This document shows, one piece after another, positions 34,255 to 44,554 of a stretch of 64,000 nucleotides of DNA. Source of the stretch: Bufo bufo. Taxonomy: Eukaryota; Chordata; Amphibia; Anura; Bufonidae. The notes under the pieces were generated by a model that saw nothing but the letters and a program-made list of their open reading frames with translations, was not told the DNA's origin and ran no database searches. Each line of letters opens with the position of its first letter. Position 1 is the stretch's first letter. A program made the position numbers and the translations under genes. The stretch covers positions 189,730,559 through 189,794,558 of the forward strand of contig NC_053391.1 in NCBI RefSeq assembly GCF_905171765.1, in the 5' to 3' direction.

Positions 34255-34567
34255 CAGTGAAGACCATTGTGCACTGGGCCGGGTAAAGTCTTTCCACGAG
34301 CCGGGCTGAGACCCCTGTGGAAGTCTCCGGTCCCAGAGTATAGGCCGGTGGTGCTTCTTCCTCCTTGATCATAGCAGGCTCAGCAGTCCTGATGGTCGGT
34401 GAAGCCATTAACTTAGAGCAGTCCTCTCTCTCCAACATGCCAGATCCTTCTCTGGTGGGCGACAGGGAGGCTCTCAGTACTGCGCACAAGACCTCCCACT
34501 GCTCTGGGAGGCCGCCCCCCAGGTACTCCAACATGGGGAGGCGGAGACCATCCTGGCAGACATGCAA
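34196..34567 (-). CDS. LTR-2 gag-like upstream ORF with PPAY motif
   Basis: This 123-codon frame overlaps the start of the cold-shock ORF by 59 bp in another frame. Its N-terminal half (PMLEYLGGGLPEQWEVLCAV, then LRASLSPTREG) could be helical matrix- or capsid-like sequence. EEEAPPAYTL contains a PPxY motif, the type used by many retroviral gag proteins to recruit NEDD4-type ligases (known for the family; function here is inference). Whether the frame change to the cold-shock ORF is a mutation or a programmed shift cannot be told. Confidence 0.5.
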   Translation of the reverse strand: MHVCQDGLRLPMLEYLGGGLPEQWEVLCAVLRASLSPTREGSGMLEREDCSKLMASPTIRTAEPAMIKEEEAPPAYTLGPETSTGVSARLVERLYPAQCTMVFTDGRDTSSGHSEDYPQENIF

Positions 34568-34897
34568 ATTAACTGATAAGGCGGTGGCGCTAACATACAG
34601 TTCTTCCCGCTCTCTTCAGCAGAAGGCGCAAATTTTTCCCGCCAACACAACACAGAGATGGCGCAGTAATAATTCAGTCAGCTTAGGCGGCCATCTTTAA
34701 GCATAAGGCTGTCAATTCACTGACAGCAAGCGGTGACTTTGGAAAGCGGCAAACAGTCCACAATATGCAGTTTTCACACCGCGATTTTTCACAGTTCTTT
34801 GGCCCAGCAATTTTCAAATAAACAATTAGGGCTTTTATCACTTTATAGGCAATATTGGCACACAGTTCAAATTCCACAATGGCGTAGGAATATTCGC

Positions 34898-34915
34898 ATC
34901 CTGTTCGTGACGCCA
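34898..34915 (-). promoter_or_regulatory. LTR-2 primer-binding site
   Basis: On the - strand TGGCGTCACGAACAGGAT begins five bases after the 5' LTR end. Its complement ends in CCA as a tRNA 3' end should. I cannot assign the tRNA with confidence. Confidence 0.65.
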
Positions 34916-34920
34916 AAATA

Positions 34921-35939
34921 TGCAGTACGCAGCCCTGCAGGGTGAGCGATGGTGAGGTCACGGTTAATAGGCAAAACGAGGGTTGCTCTTGGTTACTCAG
35001 AGTTTATAGAAGACCCTGGACAGGCGTACAGCAGTGATGGAGAGGCTGGCACATGGATCCTCTGGGGCACTCTGTGTATAGGAACCAGGCCAGGTGGTAG
35101 GTGAGGTGCCCTAGGTGTTGTAGGTTTAGTGTGCCTGTGGCAAGATCCCTTAAAGTTTGTGACGCCAGTGCCGGTAACGGTGGCACACCGATTTGTTGCA
35201 GTAATAATGGAGGAACACATCGTTGCAGTGAACCAAAACTTCCTTTTACTGAAACAGTTAACTATTTACAGTTTTTGGTCAGTTCCACATGTATAAGAAG
35301 GTGACAGGCAGGCTTTACATCCAATGGCAGGCACAATGTTCTTGCAAGATACTCAGAGGGTTAAACAATTACAGATCAGGCTACACTTTTCCTCAGAATC
35401 CTGTCTGTCTTTATCCCAAAGCCCGTATGCCCTATTGCTGGCTTTATCCTTGGTTAGGGTAAACTTCCTCTCGTATATGACTCCTTGCTTTGAATATATC
35501 CTTCTGCCCTTCAGCTCTCTGTTTGGCTGGAATAACCTTGGCTCTGCACTGTACTCTTGTGGGAACTGGGTTTCTCAGGAGGCAGGCTCTTCTCCTGGTG
35601 GCAAGCTAGAAGCCTGGGCTGTCTAGCTGCATGTCAGAAGCTGCTTCTCAGCTCCTCTCTGGCTAAGATGCAAACTTGGCTTCTGAACACTCAACTCTGT
35701 CCTATCTCTCTGGTCTGGACCTGGCTATTTATACTAGGGTGTTCCCTAGCTCCCTCTACTGTCTAGGAGGAGGAACTACACCCCTACAGGCCTGGTACAC
35801 AGAAGATAACATAAATAACATGACAATTTACATTAAAATGCAATATAAAATACAATAACCATGTTCCACAAGAGGTGGAGAACAATGTGACCCAATTGAC
35901 CCTTGTGTAGTGCCAACCCTTACGTAGTGGGACACTACA
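34921..35939 (-). repeat. LTR-2 5' LTR
   Basis: The LTR is 1,019 bp, with ends TGTAGTGTCC...GTACTGCA read on the - strand. A TATAAATA box on the - strand is at 35726-35733, oriented to transcribe toward the gag-like ORFs. The part 34921-35300 is shared with the partial LTR at 28173. Short open frames inside it are not genes. Confidence 0.82.
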
Positions 35940-37472
35940 TCAGCAATGCAGAGCAGGGGTTCATTCACGGCAAAAGGGGGTTCATGTCACCCAGCAATAC
36001 AACAGAGGATTTTGAGAGATTTAGGCCCCTGTCACCCAGGCACAGCAGGGGTTCATTCACTGCAAAAGGGGGATCATGTCACCCAGCAATAAAACAGAGG
36101 ATTTTGAGAGATTTAGGCCCCTGTCAGCAATGCAGAGCAGGAGTTCATTCACAGAAAAAGGGGGTTCATGTCACCCAGCAATACAACAGAGGATTTTGAG
36201 AGATTTAGGCCCCTGTCAGCAATGCAGAGCAGGAGTTCATTCACGGCAAAAGGGGGTTCATGTCACCCAGCAATACAACAGTGGATTTTGAGAGATTTAG
36301 GCCCCTGTCACCCAGGCACAGCAGGGGTTCATTCATGGCAAAAGGGGGATCATGTCACCCAGCAATACAACAGAGGTTTTTGAGAGATTTAGGCCCCTGT
36401 CAGCAATGCAGAGCAGGGGTTCATTCATGGACAAAAGGGGGTTCATGTCACCCAGCAATACAACAGAAGATTTTGAGAGATTTAGGCCCCTGTCAGCAAT
36501 GCAGAGCAGGGGTTCATTCACGGCAAAAGGGGGGTTCATGTCACCCAGCAATAGAACAGAGGATTTTGAGAGATTTAGGCCCCTGTCAGCAATGCAGAGC
36601 AGGAGTTCATTCATGGCAAAAGAGGGTTCATGTCACCTAGCAATACAACTGTGGATTTTGAGAGATTTTGGCCCCTGTCACCCAGGCACAGCAGGGGTTC
36701 ATTCACGGCAAAAGGGGGATCATGTCACCCAGCAATACAACAGAGTATTTTGAGAGATTTAGGGCCCTGTCAGCAATGCAGAGCAGAGGTTCATTCACGG
36801 CAAAAAGGGGGTTTATGTCACCCAGCAATAGAACAGAGGATTTTGAGAAATTTAGGCCCCTGTCAGAAATGCAGAGCAGGGGTTCATTCACGGCAAAAGA
36901 GGGTTCATGTCACCCAGCAATACAACAGAGGATTTAGAGAGATTTAGGCCCCTGTCACCCAGGCACAGCAGGGGTTCATTCATGGCAAAAGGGGGTTCAT
37001 GTCACCCAGCAATACAACAGAGGATTTTGAGAGATTTAGGCCCCTGTCCACAATGCAGAGCAGGGGTTCATTCACTGCAAAAGGGGGTTCATGTCACCCA
37101 GCAATAGAACAGAGGATTTTGAGAGATTTAGGCCCCTGTCAGCAATGCAAAACAGGGGTTAATTCGCGGCAAAAGGGGGTTCATGTCACCCAGCAATACA
37201 ACAGAGGATTTTGAGAGATTTAGGCCCCTGTAACCCAGGCACAGCAGGGGTTCATTCACGGCAAAACGGGGATCATGTCACCCAGCAATAGAATAGAGGA
37301 TTTTGAGAGATTTAGGCCCCTGTCAGCAATGCAGAGCAGGGGTTCATTCACGGCAAAAGGGGGTTTATGTCACCCAGCAATAGAACATTGGATTTTGAGA
37401 GATTTAGGCCCCTGTCACCCAGGCACAGCAGGGATTCATTCACGGCAAAAGGGGGTTCATGTCACCCAGCAA
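35940..37472 (+). repeat. 92-bp tandem array, first large block (~16-17 units)
   Basis: The unit begins 'cagcaatgcagagcagggg', continues 'ttcattcacggcaaaagggg' and ends 'gagatttaggcccctgt'; it measures 92 bp. Two unit types are mixed: one with 'cagcaatgcagagcagg' and one with 'cacccaggcacagcagg'. Frames of 66-130 codons appear in several phases because 92 is not a multiple of 3 and frames rotate. They are repeat artefacts. The block is interrupted at 37473 by a hAT-N. Confidence 0.95.
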
Positions 37473-39037
37473 TAGAGATGTCGCGAACATAAAATTTCCC
37501 GAAACGGCGAACGCGAATTTCTGCAAATGTTCGCGAACGGGCGAACCGCCATAGACTTCAATAGGCAAGTGAATTTTAAAACCCACAGGGACTCTTTCTA
37601 GCTACAGTAGTGATGGAAAAGTTGTTTCAAGGGGACTAACACCTGGACTGTGGCATGCCGAAGGGGGATCCATGGCAAAACTCCCATGGAGAATTACATA
37701 GTTGACGCAGAGTTGGATTTTAATCCATAAAGGGCATAAATCACCTAACAATACAATTTTTTTTTGAACAACGTGGTTTAAAACATCCAGTGTGTGTATA
37801 CGATCAGGTATGATGTTGTATCGATCAGGTAGTGTAAGGGTTACGCCCGCTTCACAGACATTGACAGACCAAACTCCCCTTTTAATGCACCGCAAACTTC
37901 CCATTTGCACAAGGTTGCATACCAAGCTAGCCATGTCCCGTCGATGTCATTGAAGGTTTCTTCCTCCACCCAGCCACGTACAACACCAAGGGTCCACGAA
38001 AGGTGAATTGAATTGATTTTTCGAACAGGGAGATGGTTAAAAAAATGCTGGCTCCCTCCCCTTTGTTTGAATCCACGCCACGGTCACTGCGTCTGCGCCG
38101 TGCAATTTACTGTCACACCCGATATGAGTGGTATTTTCTGTAGTTCTCTCTTCTCATCAGTTTAATCCCTGTTACGTCCCTAATCTGGGGTCCATTTATT
38201 AAATTGATTTTTCGAACGGGGAGATGGTTAAAAAAACGTTGGCTTCCTCCCCTTTGTTTGAATCCACGCCACGGTCACTGCATCTGCACCGTGCAATTTA
38301 CTGTCACACCCGTGAGTGTAATTTTCTGTAGTACTATTCTCATCAGTTTAATCCCTGTATGGTCGCCAATCTGGGGTCCATTTATTAAATAGATTTTTCG
38401 AACGGGGAGATGGTTAAAAAACGCTGGCTCCCTCCCCTTTGTTTGAATCCACGCCACGGTCACTGCGTCTGCGCCGTGCAATTTACTGTCACACCCGTGA
38501 GGGACACCCTGTACCTGTATAAGTGGAGGCCTAGCCACTAGCCCGTGGCCACAATACAGTCTGTGTGGGCCTGACACACACGGGCTTGAAAATGTGATTA
38601 TATCACAGAAAAATATTAAATAGAATTTTTTTTTATCTGCGAGGTATTTATGAGTGAGTGACACCCTGTAACGGTGTAAGTGGAGGCCTAGCCACTAGCC
38701 AGTGGCCACAATACAGTCTGTGTGGGCCTGACACACACGGGCATGCAAATGTGATTATATCACAGAAAAATATTAAATATAATTTTTTTTATCTGAAAGG
38801 TATTTGAGTGAGTGACACCCTGTAATGGTATGAGTGGAGGCCTAGCCAGTGGCCACAATACAGTCTGTGTGGGCCTGACACACACTGGCTTGCAACTGTG
38901 ATTATATCACAGAAAAAGATTAAATAGAATTTTTTTTTTATCTGCGAGGTATTTTCTGTCACACCCTGTATGAATGGTGTGCACACAGTACTGTCTGTGA
39001 CTGAGCCTGCAGTCTCTCACACACGGGCAGGCAACTG

Positions 39038-39079
<42 letters not shown>

Positions 39080-39484
39080 TTAAAAAAAGCAGACTGATGT
39101 ACCAGCCCTGAAAAGGGCTTTTTGGGGTGCTGTCAGGATGCTGTCCTTACAGCAGATGAGTCTGTGGACACAGAACACTGCCCTAGCTAACGCTTTCCCT
39201 ATTGAATCAGCAGCAGCAGCACTGTCCCTCCTCTCACTGAGAATGCAGATTCCGAATGAATCTAAAATGGATGCTGTCCAGGAGGTGGGAGGGTCTGGGG
39301 GGGAGGGTCTGCTGCTGATTGGCTGGAATGTGTCTGCTGACTGTGAGGTACAGGGCCAAAGTTTACTCAATGATAATGTATAGGGGGCGGACCGAACATC
39401 GCATATGTCCGCCCGCCGAGGCGAGCGCGAACAAGCTATGTTCGCCGGGAACTATTCGCCGGCGAACTATTCGGGCCATCTCTA
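37473..39484. mobile_element. Non-autonomous hAT (hAT-N, TTCGCGAAC type)
   Basis: The ends TAGAGATG and CATCTCTA are inverted, with an exact 8-bp duplication CCCAGCAA (37465-37472 and 39485-39492) inside the 92-bp unit. The subterminal zones carry CGCGAAC / GTTCGCG motifs in both orientations. The interior has three ~187-bp tandem copies starting with 'gatttttcgaac' (near 38013, 38202 and 38391), three ~155-bp copies containing 'gacaccctgta' (near 38504, 38660 and 38814), and a (TA)n run at about 39040-39075. No transposase is seen. Confidence 0.93.
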
Positions 39485-40190
39485 CCCAGCAATAGAACAG
39501 AGGATTTTGAGAGATTTATGCCACTGTCAGCAATGCAGAGCAGGGGTTCATTCACGGCAAATGGGGGTTCATGTCACCCAGCAATACAACAGAGGATTTT
39601 GAGAGATTTAGGCCCCTGTCACCAGGCACAGCAGGGGTTCATTCACGGCAAAAGGGGGATCATATCACCCAGCAATACAACAGAGGATTTTGAGAGATTT
39701 AGGCCCCAGTCACCCAGGCACAGCAGGGGTTCATTCACGGCAAAAGGGGGTTCATGTCACCCAGAAATACAATAGAGGATTTTGAGAGATTTAGGCCCCT
39801 GTCACCCAGGCACAGCAGGGGTTCATTCATGGCAAATGGGGGATCATGTCACCCAGCAATAGAACAGAGGATTTTGAGAGATTTAGGCCCTTGTCAGCAA
39901 TGCAGAGCAGGGGTTCATTCATGGCAAAAGGGGGTTCATGTCACCCAGCAATAGAACAGAGGATTTTGAGAGATTTAGGCCCCTGTCAGCAATGCAGAGC
40001 AGGGGTTCATTCACGGCAAAAGGGGGTTCATGTCACCCAGCAATACAACAGAGGATTTTGAGAGATTTAGGCCCCTGTCACCCAGGCACAGCAGGGGTTC
40101 ATTCACGGCAAAAGGGGGTTCATGTCACCCAGCAATACAACAGAGGATTTTGAGAGATTTAGGCCCGTCACCCAGGCACAGCAAGGGTTT
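39485..40190 (+). repeat. 92-bp tandem array, second block (~7.5 units)
   Basis: It resumes in the same phase after the hAT-N. The last recognisable unit decays after 40190 into 'gggtttgtatatgcc' and 'gtaaaatgtcacccg', which still echo the unit, to about 40255. Confidence 0.93.
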
Positions 40191-40860
40191 GTATATGCCA
40201 AAAATGGTAAAATGTCACCCGACAATTGAAAATAAGAATTTTTTCAATTTAGGGCACTAAAAATGGCACTTGTTCCTCGGAGCACTATGACGTCATCGGC
40301 GCAGGCGCAGTGGAGATGTCTGAGCAGGGAAGCGGTCAGACATTCACTGTGCATGCCCCAAATACATAGGAAAAAATGCTTATAGCAGCACAACGAAAAA
40401 TTAAAGTCTTATCTTGTGGTGGTGCCAGCCGTGTTGGGAGCCAGTCAGAAGTTCCCCCTTGGATGCGTCATATAGAAGAAACCGCAGCACTCTCCTGTCT
40501 TCAATTCAGTGGAATTTATTTCACCAGCAAAACAAATGCGACGTTTCGACCGTAAAGGTCTTTCTCAAGCAACCTTAATACATACGCTCACAGGGAGGAT
40601 CGCATTCCGGAGGAGATAGGCGGGCTGGAGGGACGCACTGGGCGGCGGCAGTTTGTGAAGGTAGACCGAGCCTCTAGGTGCTAATGACGCCCCAATAGCA
40701 CCTAGAGGCTCATTAGCATATCTATATAAGTTCTTTTTTTTGCGAAACGGCTGCCCCAAAAGCAATTATATTAGGATGGTTCAGTAGAGCAGACACTAGC
40801 GGATCGCTAGTGTCTGAAAGCTAATTATGTGAAACGAAGTGGTAGAAACCCTTTAAGAGC
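40191..40860. other. Mixed repeat debris and one end of a TTAA-type MITE
   Basis: Near 40530-40565 is a 'gacgtttcgaccgtaaagg' phrase, a motif common in frog repeats. 40671-40720 is a hairpin with 16-bp arms (GAGCCTCTAGGTGCTA / TAGCACCTAGAGGCTC). 40842-40860 ends GTAGAAACCCTTTAA, matching the end style of the MITE at 25226. The TTAA there corresponds to 'gcTTAAgagcatg' in hAT copy A near 27370, so this MITE inserted into hAT sequence. Its other end was not found. Confidence 0.55.
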
Positions 40861-41221
40861 ATGGCAACTGCTCTGCAAACAAATGTGGATAGGGAAATAA
40901 CTTAAAATGAAATAAAATAACAAAAAATTACAAATTATTAACCTGCAACTCAGAGAAGGAGGTGGATATGGAGTCAGAGGTTGAGGAGGCGGTGAATGTG
41001 GTGTTGTAGGTGGAGGCAGCAATGGAGGAGAAGGTAGCCATCAATGTTTTTTTTTAATTTTTTTATTGGGGTAGGTAGCCCCCAAAATATTGGGACAAAT
41101 AAAAAAACAAAAAACAAAGAATCATTGCACTTGACTTGAGTACAAGAATGTATGTTTGATGGTGGTATAAATGTCTATTCTGCAGAAGGTACAGACAAGT
41201 CTTGTGGGATCCAAGCCGGGT

Positions 41222-44200
41222 TCATTGTAATGAATGTGAGCTTGTCCACGTTGGCTGTGGACAAGCGGCTGCCGTGCTAAATACACGTTCAGAGAGTACA
41301 CTGGCTGCAGGGCAGGCCAGCACCTCCAAGGCATACAGGGCAAGCTCTGGCCATGTGGACAATTTGGAGACCCAGAAGTTGAATGGACCCAGCAGTTGGG
41401 GCTGGTTGTTGCGGCGAGGTGACAAAGCTTTTCCACATGCCGGCCATGCTAACCCTGCCTTCTGAGGTACTGGCGCTGACACAGCTGCGTTGGCGACCTC
41501 TTCCTCCTCCCCTGCCTTCGCCTTGTGCTTCCACTTGTCCCCCGGCATCAGTCGGGAATTCTCTCAGGAGCGCGTCTACCAGCGTGCGCCTGTAGTCGCG
41601 CATCTTCCAATCACGCTCCAGTGAGGGAATTAAGGACGGCACATTGTCTTTGTAACGGGGATCCAGCAGGATGGCCACCCAGTAGTCAGCACACGTTAAA
41701 ATGTGGGCAACTCTGCAGTCATTGCGCAGGCACTGCAGCATGTAGTCGCTCATGTGTGCCAGACTGCCCAGAGGTAAGGACAAGCTGTCCTCTGTGGGAG
41801 GTGTATCGTCTGCGTCCTCCGTATCCCCCCAGCCACGCACCAGTGATGGGCCCAAGCTGCGTTGGATGCTACCCCGCTGTGAACATGCTTCATCCCCATC
41901 CTCCTCCTCATCCTCCTCCTCCTCATCCTCCAGTAGTGGGCCCTAGCTGGCCAAATTTGTACCTGGCCTCTGCTGTTGCAAAAATCCTCTTTCTGAGCCA
42001 CTTCTAAAAGACTGGCCTGAAAGTGTTAGAGATGACCCCTCTTCCTCCTCCTCGTCCTGGGCCACATCCTCTTCCATCATCGCCCTAAGTGTTTTCTCAA
42101 GGAGACATAGAAGTGGTATTGTAACGCTGATAACGGCGTCATTGCCACTGGCCATGTTGGTGGAGTACTCGAAACAGCGCAACAGGACACACAGATCTCG
42201 CATGGAGGCCCAGTCATTGGTGGTGAAGTGGTGCTGTTCCGCAGTGCGACTCACCCGTGCGTGCTGCAGCTGAAACTCCATTATGGCCTGCTGCTACTCA
42301 CACAGTCTCTCCAGCATGTGCAAGGTGGAGTTCCACCTGATTGGCACGTTGCATATGATGCGGTTGAGCGGGAAGGCCGAAGTTACGCTGTAGAGCAGAC
42401 AGCCGAGCGGCGGCAGGATGAGAACGCCGGAAGCGCGCACAGACGGCCCGCACTTTATGCAGCAGCTCTGACATGTCGGGGTAGTTGTGAATGAATTTCT
42501 GCACCACCAAATTCAGCACATGCGCCAGGCAAGGGATGTGCATCCAACCAGCTAGTCCCAGAGCTGCAATGACATTTCGCCCATTATCGCACACCACCAG
42601 GCCGGGCTTGAGGCTCACTGGCAGCAACCACTCATCGGTCTGTTGTTCTATACCCCGCCACAACTCCTGCGCGGTGTGGGGCCTGTCCCCCAAACACATC
42701 AGTTTCAGAACAGCCTGCTGACGTTTACCCCTGGCTGTGCTGAAGTTGGTGGTGAAGGTCTGTCACTGACCGGATGAGGAGGTGGTAGAAGAGGAGGAGG
42801 AAGCCGAGTAGGAAGAGGAGGCAACAGGAGGCAAAGAATGATGCCCTGCGATCCTTGGCGGTGGAAGGACGTGAGCCAAACAGCTCTCCGCCTGGGGCCC
42901 AGTCGCCACTACATTTACCCAGTGTGCAGTTAGGGAAATATAGCGTCCCTGGTCGTGCTTACTGGTCCACGTATCTGTGGTTAGGTGGACCTTACCACAG
43001 ATGGCGTTGCGCAGTGCACACTTGATTTTATCCGATACTTTGTTGTGCAGGGAGGGCACGGCTCTCCTGGAGAAGTAGTGGCGGCTGGGAACGACATACT
43101 GTGGGACAGCAAGCAACATGAGTTGTTTGAAGCTGTCCGTCTCCACCAGCCTGAATGACAGCATTTCAAAGGACAGTAGTTTAGAAATGCTGGCATTCAG
43201 GGCCAGGGATCGAGGGCGGCTAGGTGGGAATTTCCGCTTTCTCTCAAAGGTTTGTGAGATGGAGAGCTAAACGCTTCCGTGTGACATGGTGGAGATGCTT
43301 GGTGACGGAGGTGGTGTTGTTGGTGGCACATCCTCTGTTTTTTCGGGGGGCGGCAGGTGCCAACATTCCTCCAGAGGTGGAGGAAGAGGCCGAGGCAGCA
43401 GCAGAAGAGGGAGCAGGAGGGGCCTGAGTCCTTACTTGGTTTAGAAGGTGCTTACTTCACTGCAGCCCGTGTCTCCCATGTAGATGCCTGGTCATGCAGA
43501 TTCTGCTAAGGTTCAGAACGTTAATGCCTCGCTTCAGGCTCTGATGGCACAGCGTGCAAACCACTCGGGTCTTGTCGTCAGCACATTGTGTGAAGAAGTG
43601 CCATGTCAGGGAACTCCTTGAAGCTGCCTTTGGTGTCCTCGGTCCCTGTTGACGGTGGCCAGTAGCAGGCGAACTGTTTTGGCGACGGCTGCTCTGCTTT
43701 TGCACCCTGCTCCTGCTTTTGCAACGCTGTTCGCTCCGTCTCACCACTGCCTCTTCCTCCGAACTCTGAAAGTCAGTGGCACGACCTTCATTCCATGTGG
43801 GGTCTAAGACCTCATCGTCCCCTGCATCATCTTCCACACAGTCTTCCTCCCTGACCTCCTTTTCGGTCTGCACACTGCAGAAAGACGCAGCAGTTGGCAC
43901 CTGTGTTTTGTCATCATCAGAGACGCGCTGAGGTGGTATTCCCATGTCCTCATCAGGAAACATAAGTGGTTGTGTGTCAGTGCATTCTATGTCTTCCACC
44001 CCTGGGGAAGGGCTAGGTGGATGCCCTTGGGAAACCCTGCCAGCAGAGTCTTCAAACAGCATAAGAGACTGATGCATGACTTGAGGCTCAGACAGGTTCC
44101 CCGATATGCACGGGGGTGATGTGACAGACTGATGGGCATGGGTTTCAGGCGCCACCTGTGCGCTTTCTGCAGAAGACTGGGTGGGAGATAATGTGAACGG

Positions 44201-44440
44201 GCTGGATCCACTGTCGGCCACCCAATTGACTAGCGCCCATACTTGCTCAGGCCTTACCATCCTTAGAACGGCATTAGGCCCGACCAAATATCGCTGTAGA
44301 TTCTGGCGGCTACTGGGACCTGAGGTAGTAGGTTCAGTAGGACGTGTAGCTGTGGCAGAACGGCCATGTTCTCTCCCTGCACTAGAGGCTCCACCAACAC
44401 CACGACCATGACCGCGTCCCTTATTAGATGTTTGCCTCAT
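41222..44440 (-). pseudogene. ZBED-like hAT transposase, broken into several frames
   Basis: hAT transposases cut and paste elements using an RNase-H-like DDE core. Read on the - strand: 44440-43457 encodes a Ser-rich, acidic N-terminal region ending in a BED-type zinc finger (VCTLCHQSL...CMTRHLHGRHG). 43164-42763 has VPSRHYFS and the catalytic-type LTTDTWTSKHDQG. 42699-42298 has LVVCDNGRNVIAAL and IPCLAHVLNLVVQ. 42281-41943 has the NDWASMRDLC helical insert. 41855-41560 has ILLDPRYKDN. 41350-41289 has the C-terminal dimerisation motif CPAASVLSERVFSTA. Several frame changes or stops separate the parts, so no functional protein is made from this copy. It may originally have contained introns, which could account for some breaks. 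The 5' side faces the satellite array at 44555. Confidence 0.9.
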
Positions 44441-44554
44441 AGTTAGCGTTCACAAAGCAAAGTAAAAAGTGGTTAAGTATGTTAAAACTAATTAACCGCC
44501 AATATAAACCCTGATGTAGGGTATTGCGATCTATTTTTTTTTTTTTAACTCTAT

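Larger units (their letters stand above)
28173..35939 (-). mobile_element. LTR retrotransposon LTR-2 with cold-shock gag-like ORF
   Basis: It lies on the - strand inside a 92-bp repeat unit. The 5' LTR is 34921-35939 (TG...CA ends when read on either strand). A partial 3' LTR is 28173 to about 28543, homologous to 34921-35300. The flanks are TTAG (28169-28172) and TCAG (35940-35943), where an uninterrupted repeat unit reads TCAG, so this is a 4-bp target duplication with one later mutation. A primer-binding site adjoins the 5' LTR. I see no reverse transcriptase, integrase or protease, so it is non-autonomous or heavily deleted. Its interior carries hAT-N insertions at 29312 and 31019. Confidence 0.82.

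Noticed and set aside
35940..40190. CRISPR-like regularity of 92-bp units
   Set aside because: Units are contiguous without unique spacers and the DNA is eukaryotic. It is a tandem satellite.
41525..42007. Plus-strand frames opposite the hAT transposase
   Set aside because: Antisense shadows of the minus-strand coding sequence. They contain no domains.
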